This document shows positions 1 through 5,474 of a stretch of 5,474 nucleotides of DNA, piece by piece (the first letter of the stretch is position 1; each line of letters begins with the position of its first letter). The stretch is from an uncultured Alphaproteobacteria bacterium (GTDB taxonomy: Bacteria > Pseudomonadota > Alphaproteobacteria > Rickettsiales > UBA1997). The stretch lies in assembly GCA_903858915.1 (NCBI GenBank), contig CAIOKL010000159.1:1-5474 (forward strand), read 5' to 3'. The notes beneath the pieces are model-generated. The model was not told where the DNA came from and did not search any database. It worked only from the letters and a program-made list of their open reading frames with translations. The translations under genes and the position numbers were made by a program.

Positions 1-1
1 C

Positions 2-385
2 ATAAAATCTAATTCTACATTTAGAGAATATAAAAATTTCCAATCAATAATGTCAAAAGACAACAAAAATAGCCCTATTCATAATTTTGGTAAAAATGTT
101 ACAAAAACCGTGAATATTGACTTCATAAGATTCAAAAGAAAAGAGGGTAAAAATGTCTTCGAAAAAGCATTATTTTTCATTGCAAATTCGGTTCCGCTTG
201 ATGTAGAAATTGAGTTCACAACAACAGTTAAATCAACTAATGATTTGAATGAAACTAAGAAAAAATATGAAAAATATTTGGTTAAAATAAAATATGATTA
301 TCAACCAATTTTTAAGAATGATAAACAATCTACAATTGGATTTACCGTAACTCAATATATTTTGTATAAAGTTAGGGATATTTAA
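2..385 (+). CDS. virB8: VirB8-family T4SS inner-membrane protein, 3' part only (5'-truncated by window edge)
   Basis: VirB8 is a bitopic inner-membrane protein of VirB-type secretion systems; its periplasmic NTF2-like domain links inner- and outer-membrane parts of the channel. What is visible is 127 residues ending at the TAA at 383-385. The frame is open back to base 2, so the ATG at 50 is an internal Met and the true start, with the cytoplasmic tail, membrane helix and first half of the periplasmic domain, lies upstream. Family-like features in order are FREYKNF followed by a Ser/Asn-rich turn, VTKTVNIDFIRFKR, VPLDVEIEFTTTV, the strand YLVKIKYDYQP, and IGFTVTQYILYKV at the C-terminus. The usual NPxG motif before GFxVTxY reads STIG here. 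It sits 27 bases before virB9, the standard virB8-virB9 order. Base composition is very AT-rich (about 26% GC by hand count over 61-300). The family call comes from remembered motif patterns, not an alignment. Confidence 0.8.
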   Translation: MKSNSTFREYKNFQSIMSKDNKNSPIHNFGKNVTKTVNIDFIRFKRKEGKNVFEKALFFIANSVPLDVEIEFTTTVKSTNDLNETKKKYEKYLVKIKYDYQPIFKNDKQSTIGFTVTQYILYKVRDI

Positions 386-412
386 ATTAAAATAATAAAT
401 TACTATAAATTT

Positions 413-1597
413 ATGTTCGATAAAACAATTTTTTCAACAATATTTTTTTTAAAAAACCGCATTTCAAAGGCTGGCATTTTTTTATTAAAATCGCTCACTA
501 TTTTGATATTTTCTTTTTGCGTTTCGCTTTCTAATAGCTACTCCGCTCAACTTCCGCGCTATCTTGGAAGTGAAAAAAAATTTCGTAGTTATGTTTATAA
601 TCCAAACGAACTTTATCGTTATTTTGGTCATTACACTTATCAAGGATTTATCGAATTCGATGCCGGCGAAACCATCAATACGATCTCCATGGGAAATCCA
701 ACTTTGTGGCTTGTCGAAACCCTTGATAATCGCCTTTTTTTAAAACCAGTTGGCGAAGATAATTCCGAAACAAATATGACAGTTTTAACCAATAAACGAG
801 TTTATCATTTTGAGCTTGTCGCCAAGGAAGCCAAGGGTTTAGGTGATAAGGATTTAATTTTCGTTGTTAAATTTTCTTATCCCGATGATAAAGATAAAAA
901 TTTGGTTGAGTTCGCTAAAACTCCACCTTCAGATGAACCTGACATGCGAGATTTATCCAGCTATAATTTCAATTATCAATATACTGGCGAAAAAATTATT
1001 GCGCCTTCGAAAGTTTTCGACGATGGCACATTCACTTACTTCCAATTCCTTTCAAAAAATTCCGAAGTTCCAGCCATTTATTCTGTTGACTCGGAAGGTT
1101 TCGAATCTCTTGTAAACTATAGAGTTGCCGGAACTTATATTGTTGTTGAAAAAGTTGCGCCTCAATACACTTTGCGCAACGGAAGCGACATCGTTTGCGT
1201 TTACAATATGGAAACTTATACCAACGGCAAGTCGCGTCAATCAAGCATTATGCCTAATGATAAAAATTTCCAACCTTCGATGCAAAATTTTGGAGGCAGT
1301 TCTTCCGACATCAATTCTTCAATGATGGGCGCGCCACAAAATTCAATGCCTCAATTTAGCGCTCCGTCAAACGCTCCGAATATGTCGATGCCGAATATGT
1401 CAAACGATCAAATGCAACAAATGATGATGCAACAAGGCGGTCAATCGCAAGGCGGAGGCGATCCAATGTCGCAACAAATGATGATGCAACAACAAGGCGG
1501 AAGCGGTGACCCGATGGCGAATTTTATGATGGAAGGGGGTAACCCTTTGATGCAAAAGAAATCAGCGCGGAGTAGGGCGCTCGGCTTGCCGTTTTAA
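413..1597 (+). CDS. virB9: VirB9/TrbG-family T4SS outer-membrane core protein with Met/Gln/Gly-rich C-terminal extension
   Basis: VirB9 forms the periplasmic/outer-membrane core ring of the T4SS together with VirB7 and VirB10. The 394-residue product starts with a long basic n-region (about 1-21), a hydrophobic stretch (22-42) and a plausible signal peptidase site after SYSA (45). The N-terminal domain (about 46-140) contains YNPNELYRYFGHY, FDAGETINTISMG (82-94) and NRLFLKPVGED (107-116), typical of VirB9. The C-terminal domain (about 184-265) starts YNFNYQYTG and ends VCVYN; Cys262 is the only cysteine of the mature protein. The family usually ends near this point at roughly 250-300 residues in total, but here about 130 more residues follow, rich in M, Q, G, S, N and P, with a basic end (KKSARSRALGLPF). 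The ATG at 413 is the only sensible start, since the next Met is residue 93; no Shine-Dalgarno sequence precedes it. It is probably co-transcribed with virB8. No virB10 follows, so the rest of the system must be elsewhere. Confidence 0.9.
   Translation: MFDKTIFSTIFFLKNRISKAGIFLLKSLTILIFSFCVSLSNSYSAQLPRYLGSEKKFRSYVYNPNELYRYFGHYTYQGFIEFDAGETINTISMGNPTLWLVETLDNRLFLKPVGEDNSETNMTVLTNKRVYHFELVAKEAKGLGDKDLIFVVKFSYPDDKDKNLVEFAKTPPSDEPDMRDLSSYNFNYQYTGEKIIAPSKVFDDGTFTYFQFLSKNSEVPAIYSVDSEGFESLVNYRVAGTYIVVEKVAPQYTLRNGSDIVCVYNMETYTNGKSRQSSIMPNDKNFQPSMQNFGGSSSDINSSMMGAPQNSMPQFSAPSNAPNMSMPNMSNDQMQQMMMQQGGQSQGGGDPMSQQMMMQQQGGSGDPMANFMMEGGNPLMQKKSARSRALGLPF
1414..1500 (+). repeat. Imperfect direct repeat inside virB9 encoding MQQMMMQQ-type units
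   Basis: A 27-base unit at 1414-1440 (GCAACAAATGATGATGCAAC then AAGGCGG) recurs at 1471-1500 with the same bases plus one inserted CAA-type triplet, giving 30 bases. The units are 57 bases apart and in frame. They encode QQMMMQQGG (335-343) and QQMMMQQQGG (354-363). Each is followed by a G/S-rich stretch and the tripeptide DPM (350-352 and 366-368), so at protein level there are about two copies of a unit of roughly 16-19 residues. The insert of exactly one codon suggests replication slippage. Confidence 0.75.
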
Positions 1598-1725
1598 TTA
1601 AATTGAATTTTAAATTTTTAAAAATCCAAACTTTATTTTAAAAAATTATTTACTTCTTAATTTTCAAAAGCTAGTTTTTCTAAAGGAATTTTTCAATCCT
1701 GATTTTAAATCTAAAATTATTCTTT
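1598..1725. other. AT-rich intergenic spacer between virB9 and the lipoprotein pair
   Basis: These 128 bases hold no credible open reading frame. There is no strong hairpin followed by a T-run, so a terminator for the vir operon is not obvious; only weak all-A/T palindromes occur, such as ATTTTTAAAAAT near 1614-1625. A purine patch AAAGGA at 1682-1687 resembles a ribosome binding site but is too far from the ATG at 1726 to serve it. Several promoter-like hexamers can be found, as expected in such AT-rich DNA, and none stands out. A promoter for the downstream lipoprotein genes may lie here, but I cannot place it. Confidence 0.5.
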
Positions 1726-2034
1726 ATGAAAAAATATTTAATATTATTTACCGCATTATTTTTAATAACTTCATGCTCTACTCAAAGATTTTCAGTAAAT
1801 TCAAAAATGCCAATTCAAGACGCGAAATATCGTCCAGATTTTACAAAATCAAGTAATTTCTTTTTTTGGGGAATAGGTCAAGAAACGATTGTGAACTCAT
1901 ACGAACTTTGTAAACAACAGGGTGGAGTTTCATTCGTTGAATCTAAATTAACATTCGTGCAAGGCTTAATTACAGGAATAACCTATGGCATTTACAGCCC
2001 TAGAACCAACAACATTTATTGCAACAAAAATTAA
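1726..2034 (+). CDS. Bor/Iss-family lipoprotein
   Basis: This 102-residue protein has a classic lipoprotein signal: MKK, a hydrophobic core at 4-14, and the lipobox ITSC with lipidated Cys17. The mature part closely follows the pattern of phage lambda Bor: RFSVNSK, then FFFWGIGQ (45-52), a cysteine after a helix (Cys62), LTFVQGLITGITYGIYSP (75-92) and a final YC (Cys99). Length and spacing match Bor (about 97 residues) over the whole protein. Bor and its relative Iss are outer-membrane lipoproteins linked to serum (complement) resistance in E. coli; in most bacteria that carry homologues the role is unknown. The two mature cysteines are also present in Bor and could pair. No Shine-Dalgarno sequence is seen before the ATG. 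It lies 128 bases after virB9 and 32 bases before a second lipoprotein gene, with which it is probably co-transcribed. No phage genes are nearby. The family call is confident; the function in this organism is open. Confidence 0.88.
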   Translation: MKKYLILFTALFLITSCSTQRFSVNSKMPIQDAKYRPDFTKSSNFFFWGIGQETIVNSYELCKQQGGVSFVESKLTFVQGLITGITYGIYSPRTNNIYCNKN

Positions 2035-2066
2035 AAAATTATTATTAATTTTAAAACACAAAACTT

Positions 2067-2387
2067 ATGAAAAAATTTTCCTTAATTTGCTTATCTTTAA
2101 TCGTTTTATTATCATCTTGTGCTAGAACTTCAAACGAAGTTGCCGTTGGATTTTATTCAAAAATAAAAGATCGCGCACCTTCTCAAAATATCGATAATTC
2201 AGTTCCGAATTCCAAAAAAGGCGAAGCTTGCGTTAAATCATATTTAGGATTATACACGGCTGGCGATTCTTCGGTTGAAAAAGCCAAAGAAGTAGCGCAA
2301 ATTAAAAAAGTTACTCATATCGACAGATCTTTCGAAGGTTTTGGATTTATCTACCAAGAAGGTTGCACGATAGTTCACGGCAACTAA
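2067..2387 (+). CDS. TRL-like family lipoprotein
   Basis: This 106-residue protein begins with a lipoprotein signal (MKKFSLICLSLIVLL) and the lipobox LSSC, with lipidated Cys18. The mature region has the hallmarks I associate with the TRL-like family (named for a tRNA-associated locus; function unknown): NSKKGEACVKSYLGL (48-62), TAGDSSVEKAKE (64-75), IKKVTHIDRSFEGF (79-92) and a terminal CTIVHG (100-105). Besides Cys18 the mature protein has Cys55 and Cys100, which might form a disulfide. It starts 32 bases after the Bor-like gene, on the same strand, and a strong intrinsic terminator begins about 20 bases after its stop, so the two genes probably share a transcript that ends here. There is no recognisable Shine-Dalgarno sequence. 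The protein should reside in the outer or inner membrane facing the periplasm. The biochemical role is unknown, and it does not resemble the T4SS lipoprotein VirB7. Confidence 0.75.
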   Translation: MKKFSLICLSLIVLLSSCARTSNEVAVGFYSKIKDRAPSQNIDNSVPNSKKGEACVKSYLGLYTAGDSSVEKAKEVAQIKKVTHIDRSFEGFGFIYQEGCTIVHGN

Positions 2388-2407
2388 TTTCATTAAAATT
2401 ATTTACG

Positions 2408-2444
2408 AAAAAAGCCGGCGATATTTTTATCGTCGGTTTTTTTT
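2408..2444 (+). terminator. Rho-independent terminator after the lipoprotein pair
   Basis: An A-run (2408-2413) leads into the stem GCCGGCGATA (2414-2423), a TTTT loop (2424-2427), and the partner TATCGTCGGT (2428-2437), followed by further Ts to 2444. All ten positions pair, two of them as G-U wobbles, and the A-run can extend the stem against the T-run. The arrangement is near symmetric, but with a T-run on the + strand it best fits termination of the + strand lipoprotein transcript, about 20 bases after the stop at 2387. It also separates that unit from trmFO. Confidence 0.9.
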
Positions 2445-2511
2445 ATGGGGTTTTTTTAAAAATTTACATTAAAATAAAATCGTAAAAAATTAAATTCAAA
2501 AAATAAAGTTG

Positions 2512-3903
2512 ATGACAAAAATAAATATTATTGGCGCGGGGCTTGCCGGAAGCGAGTGCGCATGGCAACTCGCCAAAAGAGGTTTTGAAGTTGAAATTTT
2601 TGAAATGCGCAATGAAAATCGCAAAACTTTCGCGCATCGCACTCAAGATTTTGCCGAATTAGTGTGTTCGAATTCACTGCGAAGCGATGAAATCACCACC
2701 GCCATCGGCTTACTTCATCAAGAAATGCGTCAACTCGATTCGCTAATAATGCGTTCGGCGGAAATTAATAAAGTACCGGCTGGATCGGCTTTGGCAGTTG
2801 ATCGCGACGGCTTTTCCAAATTTATCGAAAATGAACTTTTGAACACTAAAAAAGTAAAAATTTCGCGTCAAGAAATTCAAGAATTACCAATTGATTCGAA
2901 GGAAATTTGGGTGGTCGCGACGGGTCCGCTAACCTCGGATGCTCTAAGCTCCTCAATCCTCAAACACACCGACGAAAAACATTTAGCTTTTTTTGACGCC
3001 ATCGCGCCGATAATTTTTAAAGACTCGATTGATTTTTCCAAAGCATGGTTTCAATCCAGATATGACAAGGGCTCGGGCTTTGATTACATCAATTGCCCAC
3101 TCGATCAAGATCAATATCAAGAATTTGTTGATGATTTGTTAAAAAGTGAAAAAACTGAATTCAAAGATTGGGAAAAAAATACGCCATATTTCAATGGCTG
3201 TTTGCCGATTGAGGAAATGGCTTCACGGGGCGTCGACACCTTGCGCTATGGACCGATGAAACCAATCGGCTTAACCAATCCGCATTTTGAAAAATCACCA
3301 ATTGGCACGCCACTGCGCCAACGCAAAGAAAAAGCTTACGCCGTCGTGCAACTCCGCCAAGACAACAAACAAGCGACTTTATACAATATCGTTGGCTTTC
3401 AAACTAAAATGAAATATGGCGAACAACAACGAATTTTTCGTAAAATTCTTGGTTTGGAAAATGCTGAATTCGCTAGATTTGGCGGGATTCACCGCAATAC
3501 TTTTATAAATTCTCCGCAATTACTCGACGAATTTGGTCGCTTCAAAAAATTTCCAAATATTTTTTTCGCGGGTCAGATTACGGGCGTCGAAGGCTATGTC
3601 GAATCGGCAAGCATGGGCTTAATTACCGGAATTTTTATCGCTAATCAGATCAATAATTCGACTAAAAAATTATCAAGACCATCAAATGAAACTGCCATTG
3701 GATCCTTGTTAAATCATATCGCACCTGACTCAGAGCAAATGAAAGTGACCCAGGAAAACTCATTTCAACCAATGAATATTAATTTCGGATTATTTGCGCC
3801 ATTTAAAAATAATATCGCTAAAGATGATCGCAAAGAAGCCTACAGCACAAGGGCTTTGGAGCAGTTAGAAATATTTAAAATTGAAAATAATATTGTCGAA
3901 TAA
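2512..3903 (+). CDS. trmFO: Methylenetetrahydrofolate-tRNA-(uracil-54-C5)-methyltransferase TrmFO
   Basis: TrmFO makes 5-methyluridine at position 54 of the tRNA T-loop, using methylene-tetrahydrofolate as carbon donor and reduced FAD, in the cytoplasm. The 463-residue product opens with the FAD-binding motif GAGLAGSE (8-15), followed by LAKRG and a Rossmann-type EIFEMR (28-33). It keeps both functional cysteines: Cys52 in ELVCSNSLRS and Cys230 in NGCLPIE, matching Cys53 and Cys226 of Bacillus subtilis TrmFO. Other family blocks are VPAGSALAVDRDGF, VVATGPLTSD, SRYDKG, YGPMKPIGL (about 246-254), AYAVVQLRQDN, YNIVGFQTKMKYGEQ, HRNTFINSP, FFAGQITGVEGYVESA, ETAIGSLL and FQPMNINFGL. About ten extra residues around 259-273 separate MKPIGL from AYAVVQ compared with the B. 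subtilis protein as I recall it. The ATG at 2512 is preferred over the in-frame TTG at 2509, since it puts the first strand right at the N-terminus. It follows the terminator and converges on der with a 6-base gap. Confidence 0.97.
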   Translation: MTKINIIGAGLAGSECAWQLAKRGFEVEIFEMRNENRKTFAHRTQDFAELVCSNSLRSDEITTAIGLLHQEMRQLDSLIMRSAEINKVPAGSALAVDRDGFSKFIENELLNTKKVKISRQEIQELPIDSKEIWVVATGPLTSDALSSSILKHTDEKHLAFFDAIAPIIFKDSIDFSKAWFQSRYDKGSGFDYINCPLDQDQYQEFVDDLLKSEKTEFKDWEKNTPYFNGCLPIEEMASRGVDTLRYGPMKPIGLTNPHFEKSPIGTPLRQRKEKAYAVVQLRQDNKQATLYNIVGFQTKMKYGEQQRIFRKILGLENAEFARFGGIHRNTFINSPQLLDEFGRFKKFPNIFFAGQITGVEGYVESASMGLITGIFIANQINNSTKKLSRPSNETAIGSLLNHIAPDSEQMKVTQENSFQPMNINFGLFAPFKNNIAKDDRKEAYSTRALEQLEIFKIENNIVE

Positions 3904-3909
3904 CCAAAT

Positions 3910-5376
3910 TTATTTTTTCGGCTTGTGCAATTTTTTCGAAAAAGTTTTTTCTTGGCGTTCGGCAAATGGATTATCGCTTTTACGGAAATAAAGACGAATT
4001 GGCGTTAAATTTAACGAAAAATATTCGCGCAAAGAATTAATTAAATAACGATGATAAGAACCCTCCAAAGGCTTCGGATGATTGGTAAAAACCGCAAAAG
4101 TTGGCGGGCGTTTTTTAATTTGCGTGGCGTATTTTAATTTAATTGCCTTGCCCTTGTAAAGCTTTGGCGAGTGCGTAGTTTCAGCGCCTTTCAACCAATC
4201 TACAAGCTTGTTAGTTTGAATATAAGTTTGCCATTGCTTGTAAGTTTCAATCGCTAAATCTAAAGTTTTTTCAACATTATATCCGCTTTTTGCCGAGACT
4301 CCAAGAATTGGCGCGCCTGAAATTTCGGGCAGTAAATTTTGAATTTGTTCGCGAACTTGACGCATAAAAATTTCTTTATCGCCACTCACTTGATCAATTT
4401 TATTGATGGCAAAAACCAGCGCGCGTCCTTCGCGCAAGACTTGTCCCGCCAAAGATAAATCTTGGTGATCAAGAAGCGAATTGGCATCGATTAATAAAAT
4501 TATAACTTGGGCGAAACGCATCGCGCGATAGCTATCAATGGTCGAGAGCTTCTCAAGTTTTTGATGAATGGCACTTTTTTTGCGAATTCCCGCGGTATCG
4601 ATGAAGCGAATTTTTTGATTTTTATATTCGAAATCAACCGCGATTGCATCGCGAGTAATGCCAGCTTCAGCCCCAGTTATGAAGCGCTCATTGCCTAAAA
4701 TTTTATTTAAAAAACTTGATTTTCCGGCATTTGGTTTGCCGATAACGGCAATTTGAAATTGATGCTCTTTATCCTCTACATCATTTTCTAAATCATTGAT
4801 TTCATCAGATTCTTCAGCGAAATTTTCATCTTCAACTGAATCTTTTTTTTCAGCGCTCAATTCCGCAAACATTTCTTCATATTTTTCAATTTCGGGAGCG
4901 ATTTTATCGTATAAATCACCGAAACCTAATTTATGCTCAGCCGAAACCCCCGTAGGCTTGCCGAACCCTAATTTATAATATTCTTTGCTAAATATTTCTT
5001 CATTTAAATTTTCGCATTTATTGGCAACTAAAATTGTCGGTTTCTTTATTTTGCGCAACCAATCGGCGAAATAAAAATCGTCATTATTTAAACCCAATTT
5101 TCCATCAACCACGAACAAACATAAATCGGCGTCATCGACCGCAAATTGCGTTTGCTCGACCATTCTTTTTTCCAGCGAAGCATCGGTAATATGATGCTCT
5201 AAACCCGCAGTATCGATGGCGATGAACTCAAGTGGACCAAGCTTTCCGCGCGCTTCTTTGCGATCACGAGTAACTCCTGGAGTGTCGTCAGTGATGGCAA
5301 AATTTTTGCCAATTAATTTATTGAAAAGCGTTGATTTTCCAACATTTGGACGCCCGATTATGGCAATTCTAAACAT
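3910..5376 (-). CDS. der: Ribosome biogenesis GTPase Der (EngA), tandem GTPase domains
   Basis: Der is an essential GTPase needed for assembly of the 50S ribosomal subunit. The 488-residue protein has the full architecture. GTPase domain 1 shows GRPNVGKS (8-15), PGVTRD (33-38), DTAG (55-58), NKCE (119-122) and SAEH (145-148). An acidic linker follows (about 165-206). GTPase domain 2 shows GKPNAGKS (213-220), AGITRD (238-243), DTAG (260-263), NKID (325-328) and SAKSG (361-365). A C-terminal KH-like domain (about 375-470) includes FAVFTNHP and SYHRYLINSLREYF, and a Lys-rich tail ends the protein. G4 of the first domain has Glu in place of the usual Asp, which I recall as common in alphaproteobacterial Der. 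The length fits the family (about 440-490). The ATG places FRIAIIGRP at the N-terminus as usual. A sigma70-like promoter lies about 35 bases upstream, so the gene is probably transcribed from its own promoter. It converges with trmFO, leaving 6 bases between stops. Confidence 0.97.
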   Translation of the reverse strand: MFRIAIIGRPNVGKSTLFNKLIGKNFAITDDTPGVTRDRKEARGKLGPLEFIAIDTAGLEHHITDASLEKRMVEQTQFAVDDADLCLFVVDGKLGLNNDDFYFADWLRKIKKPTILVANKCENLNEEIFSKEYYKLGFGKPTGVSAEHKLGFGDLYDKIAPEIEKYEEMFAELSAEKKDSVEDENFAEESDEINDLENDVEDKEHQFQIAVIGKPNAGKSSFLNKILGNERFITGAEAGITRDAIAVDFEYKNQKIRFIDTAGIRKKSAIHQKLEKLSTIDSYRAMRFAQVIILLIDANSLLDHQDLSLAGQVLREGRALVFAINKIDQVSGDKEIFMRQVREQIQNLLPEISGAPILGVSAKSGYNVEKTLDLAIETYKQWQTYIQTNKLVDWLKGAETTHSPKLYKGKAIKLKYATQIKKRPPTFAVFTNHPKPLEGSYHRYLINSLREYFSLNLTPIRLYFRKSDNPFAERQEKTFSKKLHKPKK

Positions 5377-5474
5377 AAATTTAATTCTTGAATGTGATTA
5401 ATGCAAAGTTGATTATAAAGTTTTAATTTATTTTAACAACAACGATTTACGCCCTTCCATTTGTTATTGCGAAG
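5377..5474. other. Upstream region of der; no further gene seen to the window edge
   Basis: The last 98 bases hold the predicted der promoter and nothing that can be called a gene. A ten-codon reading frame on the - strand (encoding MEGRKSLLLK, about 5428-5460) is too short to support. The last bases, TTATTGCGAAG (5464-5474), faintly resemble the start of ATTGCGA-type palindromic repeats seen in other bacteria, but the window ends before a hairpin partner could be seen. Confidence 0.3.
5412..5439 (-). promoter_or_regulatory. Predicted sigma70-type promoter for der
   Basis: On the - strand, TTGTTA (5434-5439) and a perfect TATAAT (5412-5417) are separated by 16 bases. Transcription would start near 5405, giving a leader of roughly 28 bases before the der ATG at 5376. 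The -10 box matches the consensus in full and the -35 box in four of six positions. AT-rich DNA produces such boxes by chance, but the position, orientation and spacing all fit a gene lacking an upstream partner within the window. Confidence 0.5.

Noticed and set aside
50..52. ATG at 50 as the start of a 111-residue stand-alone gene
   Set aside because: The frame is open back to base 2 and the residues before it (ending FREYKNFQSI) fit VirB8, so it is an internal methionine of a truncated gene.
864..1325. Overlapping reading frames on both strands inside virB9 (864-1115, 1125-1325, 1032-1244, 1052-1240)
   Set aside because: They lie fully inside a gene with clear family motifs, have no recognisable domains, and are expected by chance.
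1726..2387. One of the small lipoproteins being VirB7, the T4SS lipoprotein partner of VirB9
   Set aside because: Both are about twice VirB7 length and have clear motifs of other families (Bor and TRL-like).
2463..2495. TTTACA (2463-2468) with an A/T -10 box as the trmFO promoter
   Set aside because: No hexamer resembling TATAAT sits at 16-18 bases; the nearest candidates are at 14 or 21 bases, so it cannot be supported.
2509..2511. TTG at 2509 as the trmFO start
   Set aside because: The ATG directly after it is the more usual codon and places the FAD-binding motif at the expected distance; the difference is one residue.
2464..2646. Minus-strand 60-codon frame across the trmFO start
   Set aside because: It overlaps the conserved FAD-binding region of trmFO and the translation shows no recognisable feature.
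3932..3943. TTTTTCGAAAAA palindrome near the der stop as a terminator
   Set aside because: It lies inside der coding sequence, the stem is almost all A/T, and it has no loop of normal size.
4507..5401. Plus-strand reading frames opposite der (4507-4698, 4796-4978, 5216-5401)
   Set aside because: They are antisense shadows of conserved GTPase coding sequence, without family features.

Overview
The window looks like chromosomal DNA from an AT-rich alphaproteobacterium, probably of the Rickettsiales/Holosporales kind. That placement is an inference. It rests on low GC, a VirB-type type IV secretion system (T4SS) pair, a folate-dependent TrmFO, and an alphaproteobacterial-style Der whose first G4 motif is NKxE. 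No tRNA, rRNA, CRISPR array, transposase or phage structural gene is visible.

Left part (1-1597, + strand): the end of a vir operon. The first 385 bases are the 3' part of a virB8 gene whose real start lies before the window; the reading frame is open all the way to base 2. It is followed after 27 bases by a complete virB9/trbG-family gene. This VirB9 has the usual N-terminal and C-terminal domains, plus about 130 extra residues rich in Met, Gln, Gly, Ser and Asn, part of them encoded by an imperfect DNA repeat. No virB10, virB11 or virD4 follows.

Middle (1598-2508): a 128-base AT-rich spacer, then two small lipoprotein genes on the + strand. The first is a Bor-family lipoprotein, related to the phage lambda Bor / E. 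coli Iss serum-resistance proteins. The second is a TRL-like family lipoprotein. They are 32 bases apart and end at a clear rho-independent terminator (about 2408-2444), so they probably form one transcription unit. Both should be exported and anchored in a membrane facing the periplasm or surface.

Right part (2509-5474): two housekeeping genes that converge with only 6 bases between their stop codons. They are trmFO (+ strand; folate/FAD-dependent m5U54 tRNA methyltransferase) and der/engA (- strand; double-GTPase ribosome assembly factor). A good sigma70-like promoter (TTGTTA, 16-base spacer, TATAAT) lies upstream of der at 5412-5439.

The points most worth a second look are the unusual VirB9 tail, the VirB8 copy lacking a normal NPxG motif, and the Bor plus TRL lipoprotein pair next to the T4SS genes. 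Together these could be an envelope or host-interaction module, but the sequence shows only adjacency, not a functional link.
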